Positions 33,764-43,357 of a DNA stretch of 64,000 nucleotides are shown here, one piece after another (the stretch's first letter is position 1; every line of letters begins with the position of its first letter). A program made the translations under genes and the position numbers. The notes beneath the pieces were generated by a model. The model saw only the letters and a program-made list of their open reading frames with translations, was not told the origin of the DNA and made no database searches. The stretch lies in NCBI RefSeq assembly GCF_010500965.1, contig NZ_QVMI01000002.1, forward strand, positions 1 to 64,000. Direction: 5' to 3'. The stretch comes from Bacteroides sp. 51. Its GTDB lineage: Bacteria > Bacteroidota > Bacteroidia > Bacteroidales > Bacteroidaceae.

Positions 33764-35596
33764 TTATACAGCTTCTTGTCTTACTATTAGATTTTCTTTC
33801 ATTGAATCAACTGTTGCTGTTTCATGTATCTTCAGTTGTTTCCGAAGCATATAAGACATTTGTTCCTTTAGTCCTGAAAGCGATTCGGCCTCATACTCAT
33901 GGTCATTGCTTTCAGCTGTGAATAATACGTTTATTCCCAATAGCGAATGAGCATAGATTTTTGTTCCTTCTATTGTTTCGATTTGTTTCACATCCAGGTA
34001 TGGATTGATTTGCTTTCCTTTTAATCCTTTACCTGGAACTGGTTTTTCAAACTGAGGATCACTATCAGCTATCATCTTCTCGAACCAGGTCTTATGGAAT
34101 GTACCCACCATACGGCTAAATACAATGGTTGGTTTCAGCGACATTGGCGAACGACGTGTCATGATCAAACGATTCATCTCATTGCGTCCGTCTTTATCTA
34201 CAAAGAAACCAATATAACAATTACCGATCTCGCAGTAGGTATAGTTCCCTCTTTTCTCACGGACATTGTTATACGTCGTCTTTCCGGCAAAGAACTCTTT
34301 GGGCAATCCTGTCTCGAATACAAAGTCCTCAAAATAATGCTTCGGAATGTACTCCTCCAGTTTATGATTGCCATTCCAACTGTCAACTTCCTTATAGGCT
34401 TTAACAGCCATATTATAAGTAATCAGTTCCCCACGGACATACATTATTTTAGAAATGGATGCCTCTATAATGGTATTAACCAACTCTTGTGTTTGTAATT
34501 CCATCGGCATACACTTGAACCAGTAATAAGACTGGCAGTTCTCCATGCAGAAATCAATGAAACTCTGTGTCCAGATATGTGGAGGAAACTGTGGGCATTC
34601 ATACTCCTGTTTAACCGCGATGGCACGGCAGATATCATCATCAAACTTGTTTATATCAAATTTGCGATAGATTTGTTTAACGTTATGGCCTGACTTTTCA
34701 TGTTGCAACGCCAGGATAAGCCTTTTCTTTTTCCAGAACTTCTGAGGCAGTTCACCCATTTTACCCGGATCACGGGTTACAATGATATCAGCAACAGTAT
34801 TGTCCATAATTTCAAATAAAGGCTCTTTTAATTGTTTGTCTTTATCGAAGAAGTCATATATGCTATTCTTCTCTGAAAGCAATGCTGCTTTAAATATGTC
34901 ATAATCCAACTTATTCTTAGGTACAGCATGTATATTCTTCCTGGCAACCTCCATATAATAGTCTTTCTTCTTATATTTCGTAGGCATAAGAAAGTCGATG
35001 TGTTTCACTTCCATATTTGTACTGAACAAGGAAAAATAGAAAGCTTTTGTTTTTAGTGCTCCCGGAACGTATGCAAGTAGTATCTGAATGAGTTTCATTT
35101 CTAGCTTCTTATCGGATGTTCCGGAGGAGTAAGAGAATCTTCCATTATACCGGGATGAACTATTACTTGCGGATGAATAAATGGATTTTATTCCGGCTAA
35201 GGCTAGTTCTGTATTCCAATTGGTCTCTGGCACCAATGGCAAATAATGCAAATGCTTATGTGCAGAACCCATGATTTCTCCCAACATGTGTACCGATCGT
35301 TTTTCTACCGGTACCTTGAAATAGTTATTCAGCGACTTACTGACGGCTACATCACATACCTTCTGTGTACGTGCATTTTCCGGAATGGAAGCCAGATCGA
35401 ATGTATTAAAACTATAATGTTGTTTGGAATGGTCGAGGATATAATTGATATTCTCATCAGTCATGTACTGCGCAGGCAGAATATTCAATAACTTGATGTT
35501 TGCTTCTTTGATAGCGGCCTGATAGATTTCCGGTGTAATTAGTTCGTCCGGGAGACTATTTATGGCATCGTATATGTTTATATGCTTTTTATTCAT
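33764..35596 (-). CDS. 610-residue repeat protein, operon partner of the methylase-helicase
   Basis: No named family recognised with confidence. The N-terminal 300 residues contain repeated units of 25-40 residues resembling DUF4116-type helical repeats (TPEIYQAAIKEANIKLLNIL, PENARTQKVCDVAVSKS, VPKNKLDYDIFKAALLSEKN). The C-terminal half (about 400-560) is mixed alpha/beta and unrecognised. Cytosolic. It lies 26 bases after the methyltransferase-helicase gene, in the same direction, so it may be its specificity or scaffold partner. Confidence 0.68.
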   Translation of the reverse strand: MNKKHINIYDAINSLPDELITPEIYQAAIKEANIKLLNILPAQYMTDENINYILDHSKQHYSFNTFDLASIPENARTQKVCDVAVSKSLNNYFKVPVEKRSVHMLGEIMGSAHKHLHYLPLVPETNWNTELALAGIKSIYSSASNSSSRYNGRFSYSSGTSDKKLEMKLIQILLAYVPGALKTKAFYFSLFSTNMEVKHIDFLMPTKYKKKDYYMEVARKNIHAVPKNKLDYDIFKAALLSEKNSIYDFFDKDKQLKEPLFEIMDNTVADIIVTRDPGKMGELPQKFWKKKRLILALQHEKSGHNVKQIYRKFDINKFDDDICRAIAVKQEYECPQFPPHIWTQSFIDFCMENCQSYYWFKCMPMELQTQELVNTIIEASISKIMYVRGELITYNMAVKAYKEVDSWNGNHKLEEYIPKHYFEDFVFETGLPKEFFAGKTTYNNVREKRGNYTYCEIGNCYIGFFVDKDGRNEMNRLIMTRRSPMSLKPTIVFSRMVGTFHKTWFEKMIADSDPQFEKPVPGKGLKGKQINPYLDVKQIETIEGTKIYAHSLLGINVLFTAESNDHEYEAESLSGLKEQMSYMLRKQLKIHETATVDSMKENLIVRQEAV

Positions 35597-35622
35597 GTTG
35601 TAAATTTATTAGTTGATTAATG

Positions 35623-38600
35623 TTATGCTACAATTTGTTGGCCCCAACTGATGTGGAACCTACCGTCTTTATCCTTTGTACGGGTAAACAGACTATCAAT
35701 CACGGAAGTGGATACGCCGAACTCATCGAAAATGGCTGATTCTTCTGTTACCTCTCCTGTCTGGATAAAATCATTGAGTCTTTCTTTAGTCAGGATTAGT
35801 GCCATAATATTCTGCTCAATGGAGTCTGAGTAATTGACGAAGTGTACATTAGTATGGCTTTCAGAGTCAAAACGAATAAACCGGAAGTAGAACTGTTCCA
35901 TACGAGGGATATTCCATTGCAATGATTCCAGAATGACTTCATTACATTCAGGGATATTAACCGAACTCTTCAAGCTTTGTTGCATACAGATCAAGATGCC
36001 ATCTTTTGTGCCCTGAAAATCCTGTAATAGTCTTTTTCTCTTTGCAAATGCAATCTCACCTTTGATAATAAACAATGGCCGGTCCGGAAAAACTTTTCTC
36101 ATGTGTCCTTCGTAAAACTCAAGCGCTTCCAGAGAGGTACAACCAATTGCTACTTTCTCTTTGATATTGTGTACCATAGTCTCAATATGTAGCACTTTCT
36201 GTGGCAACGAACTGCTATTGTACCCCGGCATAAGGCTGGGGACAGAACATGCTTTGATGAGTAACTGTATCTGGCGAATAATGGCCAGTGAATTATCTTT
36301 CTTCTGGTCGCCCGTACTATTGAAATACATATCGACAATGGAGAAGAACTCTTTAACGACTTTCTCGTAAACACCAAACTCACCTGTTGATGGTGCAACG
36401 GTTTGTGTATGTATGGTGTATTTCTCACCGGCAAATTCTTTGAACTTCCGGGTAATAATAGATTTACCAACAATTTCCCACAGGCTACTCTTGTTGTACA
36501 CATCCTGGTTTTGCTTTTCAATGCCAAATACCGAAGCCTTTCCAGGATTAAAGCAAGACTTGAACAACGTAGCACCACGTCTTGGCGGAAAAGGTTTCCG
36601 GTAATATGGGTTTGCCCGTGATTGTATCTCTCTCTTATCATCCTCATAATAGATTTCCGGGCAGTGGCACATAAAGTTAACAGAGCTGTTGTATAAGAGT
36701 TGGAACTGTGAGAATAACTCACTGATGTAATTACGAGTAGTAGTCCCTGTTCCAAGCATCTTGTATTTTACCCGACGGAAACATTTCAAAGTTCGTTTGG
36801 TACGCAGGCTGACTTCACTGGTAAGTTCGTCGGATTCATCAAAGAGCAAACAGACTTTCTGTGATTTCTTTTTCAGATACAATCTAAGCGTATTATCAAT
36901 TTTTCCCAGCATGGATACCGATAGAATGACAAACTGACCTTCCTGAATACTATCAAAGTGTTCGGGTTTGGATACTGTGATAAACTTCTCGTTATTGTAT
37001 CGTAAAAAATGCCCCCAAGTCATGTGTATGGCAATGGATGGTGCCAGGATAAAAACATTCTTCACTCGCCGGTTATCCATGTGATATTTACCGAAATGAT
37101 AAAGGACAGCGGTCTTACCGGAGCCCTGCTGCCAGTTTAAAAGCGAGTAATGTTTTTGATACAGGAGCCCCATATCATGTTTCTGTGGCTCATTGAACCT
37201 GCAAACAGTTTGTTTCATCCCCACAAAAGTGAGATTATTGATATAACTATCCAGTTCCTCTTTCCGCTCCATGTCTTTCCACTGGGCGTTTTCACGCTGG
37301 AATTCTCTTTTCTTTCTGGCTATATTCTTTCCAGCTATGTGATATTGCCTTTGCAATTCCGGAGTCATTTTATTGGGGTAAGGAAGTTCTGCTCCATTGG
37401 CGATAATGTCGTATAATGGAACATATTTATCTGTATTCCTTTCAGAGTATGGATTAGCCAGGTTCTTTAATTTATAACCATATGGAGTTCTTCGCAGAGC
37501 ATATTTTTTCTCAGGCTTGATGTTTTGCCGTTTTATAATACGTTGCAAACGGTTCAGGACTTGTGTTGGGGTTATCTTTTCGTATTTTTCCCATTTGTCT
37601 CGTACTTCCTTCGAACAGTTGGTTGGCGGTTGTTGATTCCGGAATTTTGCTACAAAGGCAATGGCTTTCGGATATTGTTTTTGTAGGTGTTTGTGTGTTT
37701 TAAGTTCGTACAGGTACTTCTCCAACAAATATTCAAAGGAACGACTTCCTTCATGGCATGACATATTTTTAAACATGAGGTTTAGCTGAACATCTTTCTG
37801 CGATACCTTTAACGCCTTGCCCTTTAATTTGGTGTCTTTGGATTCTTTATATTTCTTCAGGCGGCTCTCGACATTGCCTTCAGCAACCCTGTTTCTTTCC
37901 TGAAGGAGTTTAAGTCTCAATCGCTTCTTTTCCACATTTATATCAGCAAGTCTTGTTTTCAAACCCTCCAATGAAACAAAGTCCTCAGGATTATATGGAT
38001 TCATCTCCATGGATTCAGTTCTGGAAAGGAAAGCCATAATTTTAGTCTCATAGTTATCTACCCCTACAGCGCTGAAAGTATCGGCATCTAATTTGGTTTG
38101 TCCGATGAAACTGAAGTCGCGGTTTATCATGTTGATATACATTCTATCAGTTGATGCATTTTGCAGGTAAGAGTATGGCATCACTAGCAGCATGAGCCCA
38201 CCCGGGTTCAGGAGCCAGTATGCTTTATGGGTAAAGAAATGTTGGGATTTGACTTCTTCTATGGTTAGGTTAAAGGGAGGGTTGCCCAGAATAAGATCAA
38301 ACTTCATTTTGGGATCATAATACGTCAAGTCATCTACCGAGATATTGGCATCCGGATACAATCGTTTAGCAATCTTTACTGCATTCTCATCTATGTCGAA
38401 TCCATAGGCATTGTATTCATTGGGAAGATGATTAAAGAAGTTTCCCATTCCACAACACATATCTAGTACCATATCAGCAGGTGTCGGAGCGGCTAGTTCT
38501 ACCATTGTCCGACAAATCCCATGAGGTGTGAAGAACTGCCCCATTTCGATACTCTTTTTGGCTTCGGAATATTCGTGGTAGTTTTCAAAATCATTAGCGT

Positions 38601-38754
38601 TGAGGACATGCAAACCACCAATACCAGTATAATAATTATAGATATCGATGTTGCTAAAGTCTTTCTTTCCCCTGAGAACTGACATGAGTATCTTCTCATT
38701 CAAAGCAGCACGCTGACTTTGTGGGATTCGGTTGGCTATAATGGGATACTTCAT
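35623..38754 (-). CDS. N6-adenine methyltransferase fused to SF2 helicase
   Basis: A 1043-residue two-part enzyme. The N-terminal methyltransferase (about 60-245) has SAM motif I (MVLDMCCGMGNF) and catalytic motif IV (LILGNPPF). A basic helical linker follows, then a helicase (about 540-1000) with Walker A (WQQGSGKTAVLYH), a DESD-type motif II (LLFDESDEL), motif III-like GTGTTT and a C-terminal RecA domain with a divergent motif VI (MEQFYFRFIRFDS). No PD-(D/E)XK or HNH nuclease is visible, so it is not an ordinary type I, III or IIL enzyme. I chose the ATG at MKYPIIANR, 4 bases after the upstream stop. Phage anti-restriction DarB-like proteins share this plan. Confidence 0.82.
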   Translation of the reverse strand: MKYPIIANRIPQSQRAALNEKILMSVLRGKKDFSNIDIYNYYTGIGGLHVLNANDFENYHEYSEAKKSIEMGQFFTPHGICRTMVELAAPTPADMVLDMCCGMGNFFNHLPNEYNAYGFDIDENAVKIAKRLYPDANISVDDLTYYDPKMKFDLILGNPPFNLTIEEVKSQHFFTHKAYWLLNPGGLMLLVMPYSYLQNASTDRMYINMINRDFSFIGQTKLDADTFSAVGVDNYETKIMAFLSRTESMEMNPYNPEDFVSLEGLKTRLADINVEKKRLRLKLLQERNRVAEGNVESRLKKYKESKDTKLKGKALKVSQKDVQLNLMFKNMSCHEGSRSFEYLLEKYLYELKTHKHLQKQYPKAIAFVAKFRNQQPPTNCSKEVRDKWEKYEKITPTQVLNRLQRIIKRQNIKPEKKYALRRTPYGYKLKNLANPYSERNTDKYVPLYDIIANGAELPYPNKMTPELQRQYHIAGKNIARKKREFQRENAQWKDMERKEELDSYINNLTFVGMKQTVCRFNEPQKHDMGLLYQKHYSLLNWQQGSGKTAVLYHFGKYHMDNRRVKNVFILAPSIAIHMTWGHFLRYNNEKFITVSKPEHFDSIQEGQFVILSVSMLGKIDNTLRLYLKKKSQKVCLLFDESDELTSEVSLRTKRTLKCFRRVKYKMLGTGTTTRNYISELFSQFQLLYNSSVNFMCHCPEIYYEDDKREIQSRANPYYRKPFPPRRGATLFKSCFNPGKASVFGIEKQNQDVYNKSSLWEIVGKSIITRKFKEFAGEKYTIHTQTVAPSTGEFGVYEKVVKEFFSIVDMYFNSTGDQKKDNSLAIIRQIQLLIKACSVPSLMPGYNSSSLPQKVLHIETMVHNIKEKVAIGCTSLEALEFYEGHMRKVFPDRPLFIIKGEIAFAKRKRLLQDFQGTKDGILICMQQSLKSSVNIPECNEVILESLQWNIPRMEQFYFRFIRFDSESHTNVHFVNYSDSIEQNIMALILTKERLNDFIQTGEVTEESAIFDEFGVSTSVIDSLFTRTKDKDGRFHISWGQQIVA

Positions 38755-38758
38755 TTTT

Positions 38759-39373
38759 TTAAGATGCTTTATTTGTGTTTGGATGAATAATGGTAAGCAG
38801 TTTTTCTCCCCGGAAAATGTAATAAGGTTTATTACTTTCATCGGCACTTAGTCGTACTTCTTGCCAGGTATAAAAATCCTTTCCGCTTAACCTATTATAG
38901 TCTTGATCGAGGCAATATTCATATACTGAAAGCCCTTCCATGCGAGTGCCCTTTTTCAGGACAGAGGCATCAATGGTCCGGATATTCTCTTTATGTCCAC
39001 CCATAAGGATATGCCACTCATTTTCATCGAAAAGAAAACAACAGTTTAAGCCATAGTGACAATCTCTATCGAGCTTCTTTACAAAGTTCTCTTCTGTATC
39101 TGTATAGCAGAATCCATGCTTCCCGGGACTTAGTTTCCTGTCACGGATGATTGCTTCACAATTCACCAGGTCCTCACTTCCTTTTGATTTATTGTAAGGT
39201 GATGGACCCAGCCAGTGAAGATTACCAAGGTCAATAAGTGTTTTCACTTTTTCAGGCGACTTATAAAAGTTTCTGAGGATAGATACAACCTTGTCGAATT
39301 TGTGTCCATATTCTGTTGATACGGAAATATAACGGATTCCGTCTTCTTGTTTTATTCCGATTAATAGACTCAT
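38759..39373 (-). CDS. Hypothetical protein, first gene of the methylase operon
   Basis: Not recognised. A 204-residue soluble alpha/beta protein with several aromatic/Gly strands (GKHGFCYTDTEENF, YGLNCCFLFDENEWHILMGG). I chose the ATG at MSLLIGIKQEDG; the upstream in-frame extension is low-complexity leader. It ends 4 bases before the methyltransferase-helicase start, so the three genes 39373 to 33764 form a tight operon. Confidence 0.65.
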   Translation of the reverse strand: MSLLIGIKQEDGIRYISVSTEYGHKFDKVVSILRNFYKSPEKVKTLIDLGNLHWLGPSPYNKSKGSEDLVNCEAIIRDRKLSPGKHGFCYTDTEENFVKKLDRDCHYGLNCCFLFDENEWHILMGGHKENIRTIDASVLKKGTRMEGLSVYEYCLDQDYNRLSGKDFYTWQEVRLSADESNKPYYIFRGEKLLTIIHPNTNKAS

Positions 39374-39493
39374 ATTAATATGTTTTAGGGTAATACAAAG
39401 TGATAGCAGATAACCGGTGACAGGACAAACTGATACCAACCGGCTATCTGTTAAGAATAGGGTGAATAAGAGAGTAAAGGGGATGAAAATGAA

Positions 39494-40081
39494 TTAAAAA
39501 TGGACGAGATTATACACACTTTGAATTTCTTCTTGTGTGATGCCAATGTAGGTTTTTGTGGTCTGTATACTGGAATGTTTAAATATACTATTCAATAAGA
39601 CAAGTGCCTCTGCAGAACGTCCAGAACTCTCATATACCATTCTGCCAAATGTTTTCCGGAAAGTATGGGTCGAGAAATTCTTAATATTCAATCGGTACTT
39701 TACCCGGAATTGCTTGAGCTTCTCATTCACCGTTTGAATGGTATACCGTTTTCTGGTTTTGGGATTGTAGATAATAGGTTGATGAGGATTAGGGGATCCC
39801 ATCAGAAGATACAAGTCCTTTATCTTGTTACGGACGGATCCATTCATATTTATTTCCCGGATTTTACCGGTCTTGATTTCTACAATAGTGAGTTCATTCT
39901 TATCCAGAATACTTTCCCAGTTGAGTTGCAGAACATCGGACGCTCTTAGACCACAGCAAAAAGCCATGCGACAAAAGAGCTCCCAAGTGTATTGCCCGTC
40001 ATCATGAAGGGCAGTCGCGAATTGATTGAACTGATCGACAGTCAGATAATCTGCGGTGGTTAGTTTGCCTTTTTGTGCCAT
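39494..40081 (-). CDS. Minimal tyrosine recombinase
   Basis: Tyrosine recombinase catalytic domain of only 195 residues. Arg in CCGLRASDVLQLNW (about 50), His-x-x-Arg in STHTFRKTFGRM (about 142), His in IFKHSSIQTT and the nucleophile Tyr in KTYIGI (about 182) are all present. The usual N-terminal SAM-like core-binding domain is absent, and the protein starts near the TVDQFNQFATAL helix. Short recombinases of this kind act as invertases or fimbrial switches (FimB/FimE type). It could also be a trimmed integrase. No inverted repeat target was spotted beside it. Confidence 0.85.
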   Translation of the reverse strand: MAQKGKLTTADYLTVDQFNQFATALHDDGQYTWELFCRMAFCCGLRASDVLQLNWESILDKNELTIVEIKTGKIREINMNGSVRNKIKDLYLLMGSPNPHQPIIYNPKTRKRYTIQTVNEKLKQFRVKYRLNIKNFSTHTFRKTFGRMVYESSGRSAEALVLLNSIFKHSSIQTTKTYIGITQEEIQSVYNLVHF

Positions 40082-40145
40082 ACAATTATTGGTATAAGAA
40101 AGGCAGACTATTGTGCCTGCCTATGATGATGAATTATGATTGTTG

Positions 40146-40526
40146 TTAGTGGAATTGGTAACCTGTAATCACGGATATAAACGGTTCGCTCATTTGAAGT
40201 TTATGCTTCTTCAGTAATGTAGAAAGCTTTTTCTGAGCTTCCATGTGTTTGTTATAGTCCCATTCTAATGAAAGCTGGGCACGTACTTTGATGTACTCGT
40301 TGCATGCCGTTTGGATTATGTGGATAACGGACTTCTCCATCTTCAGAATGCCCTGATACTCTCTTTGCATCGCAATAGAACGACTCTCCAGTGTGCGTTT
40401 GGTAAACGATCGGGTTCGATTGGCAGAATTGATTCGGTTGCGAATTTCTTCCTCCAGTCCGAAAGGGATGCTGTGGCGCTCGGCCAACTCGTCATAACTT
40501 ACTTTGTAGGGTTTATCTTTCTTCAT
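40146..40526 (-). CDS. Hypothetical helical protein, 126 residues
   Basis: Not recognised. Basic and almost entirely helical (EEEIRNRINSANRTRSFTKR, KKLSTLLKKHKLQ), with no membrane segment. It is the first of a long run of minus-strand genes on the left side and lies 4 bases after the YopX-type gene, probably co-transcribed with it. Confidence 0.6.
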   Translation of the reverse strand: MKKDKPYKVSYDELAERHSIPFGLEEEIRNRINSANRTRSFTKRTLESRSIAMQREYQGILKMEKSVIHIIQTACNEYIKVRAQLSLEWDYNKHMEAQKKLSTLLKKHKLQMSEPFISVITGYQFH

Positions 40527-40530
40527 AATG

Positions 40531-40890
40531 TTATGTTATTATTGTTTTTATTACTTCGGGGTCGTCGTGGATATTTCCAAGCACAGACATATAGCTTCCA
40601 ATAGCTAAACTTGTCTTGGTTAAACTCAATCCGGCATTCTTCCACTGAACTATATCTGCTCTTTCATTACCACCTCCATCTACCCAAGCAACAATGTCGC
40701 CTTCGTAGATTCCTTTTCCATTCTTATCATTTATGCCCGAATATTGGCCAACTGTTTTGGGATCGACTTCTTCATAGCCGATTAGGACTGTTCCGCTTAT
40801 TGACACATCAATGGAAGTGCAATTTCTCCATTCACCGGTGCCGATCTGTTTTCCTCTAAAGCGAATCTCTCTTTCCATTTTATTACTCAT
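40531..40890 (-). CDS. YopX family protein
   Basis: Phage/plasmid protein of the YopX family, recognised by REIRFRGKQIGTGEW at the start and the signature GQYSGINDKNGKGIYEGDIV (about 67-87). The fold is a beta barrel. Function is unknown; family members are common in phage and element early regions. It overlaps the next upstream gene by 8 bases. A second ATG four codons in (MEREIRF) may be the true start. Confidence 0.85.
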   Translation of the reverse strand: MSNKMEREIRFRGKQIGTGEWRNCTSIDVSISGTVLIGYEEVDPKTVGQYSGINDKNGKGIYEGDIVAWVDGGGNERADIVQWKNAGLSLTKTSLAIGSYMSVLGNIHDDPEVIKTIIT

Positions 40891-41521
40891 GATTTGTTCC
40901 TCCTTTTAGTGTTTCACAAAATACAGACCATACCTCATCCATGTCCATTATACGTTTATTACCGACCAACTGCCAGGACACATCCTGATATTTCTTATCC
41001 AAAAAGTATCTTTCAATCCGCCCACCTCCAGTTATATATATGGCGACAGACTCAGCGACTTCATTCAAGGATTGATGGGTGTATGATTGTTTATATTGCG
41101 CGATGAAATCTGAATCAGTTATCATCCTTTCTACAAGTTGCTTGTGAATGGTTTGCGTTTCTTCTTCTGTACATCGCCACTCCGAGACCAGCGACATTAA
41201 TTCCGATTTAATGCTTTCGGTGAGGGCGCTAATACTTATCGCTTGCTGAATACCGTATTTATAGTAAACTACGCCAAGGTGTTCTGCAAAAAACTCGCAT
41301 TGCTCTTCAATCAGTTTTGTAATCTTGTCTGGCTCTTCATCAGCGAACATACTTGCCTTCAATAGGTCTTCAATTGTTCTATCGAATGGGCCAAAATCGA
41401 AACAACTGGTTTTCATTTCACCGATTAGATAAATTCCATTATCCATGCAGAAGTCGCTTGTCGGTACTTCATAATACCGTTCGAATTCACCGGGGCTGGG
41501 TAGATGCAGTTTTATTTCCAT
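40883..41521 (-). CDS. Hypothetical protein, 212 residues
   Basis: Not recognised. Acidic, mostly helical beyond residue 50 (TIEDLLKASMFADEEPDKIT, KLVERMITDSDFIAQYKQ), no membrane segment or cysteine motif. It overlaps the YopX gene by 8 bases and follows the preceding gene by 6, so it belongs to the same polycistron. Confidence 0.6.
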   Translation of the reverse strand: MEIKLHLPSPGEFERYYEVPTSDFCMDNGIYLIGEMKTSCFDFGPFDRTIEDLLKASMFADEEPDKITKLIEEQCEFFAEHLGVVYYKYGIQQAISISALTESIKSELMSLVSEWRCTEEETQTIHKQLVERMITDSDFIAQYKQSYTHQSLNEVAESVAIYITGGGRIERYFLDKKYQDVSWQLVGNKRIMDMDEVWSVFCETLKGGTNHE

Positions 41522-41527
41522 ATCATT

Positions 41528-42037
41528 TTATGAATTGGTTCGTTCTCTCTCTTCTGTAAGGTCAATGTCATTCAAGGCGCTGACAGCCCCCTCAATCAAC
41601 TCCATCGCCTCTTCCAGCTTGCCCATGTGTTCGATGGAGAAATCGTGTTTGTCGTACACTTCAGTTCTGAGCACTGTGGGTAGGTCTGTGAGTTGACAGA
41701 TGGTAGTGTCGAGGGTTTTAAGCGGATTATCTTCCGGCGTCGGCAAGTTCTCGTTCGGAATCTCATTACCGGTGTATGGATTGTATGCCGGAATATACGC
41801 CAAAGGTTCTGACTCAATAGCAAAAAGCCCTTGGTCTATTGAGTATAGTAATTCTAATTGGATGGGTGAATTTGCAATTATATTTTCGGCCTCTTCGCGA
41901 CTCAGTCCATTGGCATCCATAAACTCTATAACTTTGCGATTAAAACAAATCGGGTATCTCTCCGGAGATAGAGTTATATCAATCATATCCCCTTCCTCTT
42001 CTTTGATAATAAGAGTGTTTTTATTGTTTTCTATCAT
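41528..42037 (-). CDS. Hypothetical acidic protein, 169 residues
   Basis: Not recognised. Strongly acidic. Residues 31-60 form two helices (NRKVIEFMDANGLSREEAEN), followed by a Pro-rich turn region and a C-terminal helix (MGKLEEAMELIEGAVSAL). It overlaps the upstream gene by 4 bases. An acidic, small, soluble character is common to many neighbours in this block. Confidence 0.6.
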   Translation of the reverse strand: MIENNKNTLIIKEEEGDMIDITLSPERYPICFNRKVIEFMDANGLSREEAENIIANSPIQLELLYSIDQGLFAIESEPLAYIPAYNPYTGNEIPNENLPTPEDNPLKTLDTTICQLTDLPTVLRTEVYDKHDFSIEHMGKLEEAMELIEGAVSALNDIDLTEERERTNS

Positions 42038-42528
42038 ACTTTATTCTCCCTAATTTTATATTTATTTATTTGCTCCAGAGCCATGTTACAGAATAGTTGC
42101 CCCTTATTACCACTATTCCGGAAGTAGTTAATCATATCCAGGAAGTTCTTGTTGAATGTTTTTTCCCATTTCCCATAAAAGTGCTTGCCGTCACATATCC
42201 CGAAGTATTTGACAAAGAGTTCTTCGGTAAGTGATTCATCCGGATAATGATTGTTGATCCAGAGAATTACATTCTCCATAACTCCAAAATTGAGTTCCAG
42301 AATTCGCCAGGTCCCAGCATAATGAGTATACATATTTCCCTCAATAATCTGTTTGCATTCATCGGAAGTAAATTCACCACTTCTGTAATCCTCGCAAATG
42401 GCATTAATGATCCAGTCTTGTACAGGGTCAGGAATTTCTGTAATTTCTCTTTCAGGGGCAACTGAGGTTAATGTTATTTCTACATTATGTCCGTAGTAGG
42501 ATACAATATAAACTTTGGGTTTTATCAT
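42034..42528 (-). CDS. Hypothetical protein, 164 residues
   Basis: Not recognised. It begins with a beta hairpin (KVYIVSYYGHNVEITLTSV) and continues as a helical protein (IPDPVQDWIINAICEDYRSG, FNKNFLDMINYFRNSG). No signal or membrane segment. It is coupled to the following gene by a 4-base overlap. Confidence 0.6.
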   Translation of the reverse strand: MIKPKVYIVSYYGHNVEITLTSVAPEREITEIPDPVQDWIINAICEDYRSGEFTSDECKQIIEGNMYTHYAGTWRILELNFGVMENVILWINNHYPDESLTEELFVKYFGICDGKHFYGKWEKTFNKNFLDMINYFRNSGNKGQLFCNMALEQINKYKIRENKV

Positions 42529-42563
42529 TTTGATTGTAATTTCATTAGTTGTTACTCGTTTTA

Positions 42564-43004
42564 TTATGGCTTGGTTTTATTGGTATTCATTTTATCATAG
42601 AGGTGTTCGATATTCTTGCGCACTCTTTCCGGATGCATTAGTCCTTCAAACATACTGGTAAGTTCTTCATCCTTCATATTATCAATAGTATCTTTCAGGA
42701 TATTAATACCAATCAGAAAATAAAGAGCAACTAACGGTCCCTCGGCAAGTAAATGTTTGATTCGGTCATCCAAACTATATTTATCAGGTAAGTCATGAGT
42801 CTCTTGGGCTACGATATAATCGTCCCAGCCATCGGATTCTTCCAAAGCTGCTATGTATGCGTCATATTCTTCTTTGGAGCCGAACTCTTTATCCAGTATA
42901 ATACCACCGAGCTCATCCAATTTTCTTTTTGAAGGGATTCTTCCGGTTTCATTATAGTATCTGGTAGCATCGTCCCCCAGTATAATTGTTGCTTGTACTC
43001 TCAT
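42564..43004 (-). CDS. Hypothetical protein, 146 residues
   Basis: Not recognised. An N-terminal beta strand (RVQATIILGDDATRYYN) is followed by a helical acidic body (KEEYDAYIAALEESDGWDDY, HPERVRKNIEHLYDKM). It stands 12 bases after the upstream gene and 35 before the next. Confidence 0.58.
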   Translation of the reverse strand: MRVQATIILGDDATRYYNETGRIPSKRKLDELGGIILDKEFGSKEEYDAYIAALEESDGWDDYIVAQETHDLPDKYSLDDRIKHLLAEGPLVALYFLIGINILKDTIDNMKDEELTSMFEGLMHPERVRKNIEHLYDKMNTNKTKP

Positions 43005-43016
43005 TTATTTTCTGAA

Positions 43017-43346
43017 TTAAAGGTTTTTGTAATATGGTGTAGTTCCCGGAATGGCAAAATATTCGGCAAATTTATCAATCATACTAACGAAGGCTGCTCG
43101 TAGCTGAGTCAGGCTCTCTTCAAATAAACCTTCGTCGATCATGCAAATACCATCTCGCATATCTACAATCATCTCGTATAGGTCCATTCGGTTGAGGAGT
43201 AGATCGTTGATGTATTCCACACGTTTATCTTTCGGACACCTGAAAAAACAGATATACTCAAAAACGTATTTGATTTCGGATAGAGTAAAAATCCCATCTA
43301 CATCTTTCAAGGATTCGATTTGGGTAATTATTTTCTTTTCAGTCAT
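43017..43346 (-). CDS. Hypothetical helical protein, 109 residues
   Basis: Not recognised. All-helical, acidic (EKKIITQIESLKDVDGIFTL, RVEYINDLLLNRMDLYEMI, LRAAFVSMIDKFAEYF). It sits 11 bases after the zinc-ribbon gene upstream and is part of the same run. Confidence 0.58.
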   Translation of the reverse strand: MTEKKIITQIESLKDVDGIFTLSEIKYVFEYICFFRCPKDKRVEYINDLLLNRMDLYEMIVDMRDGICMIDEGLFEESLTQLRAAFVSMIDKFAEYFAIPGTTPYYKNL

Positions 43347-43357
43347 CTTGTCTGATT

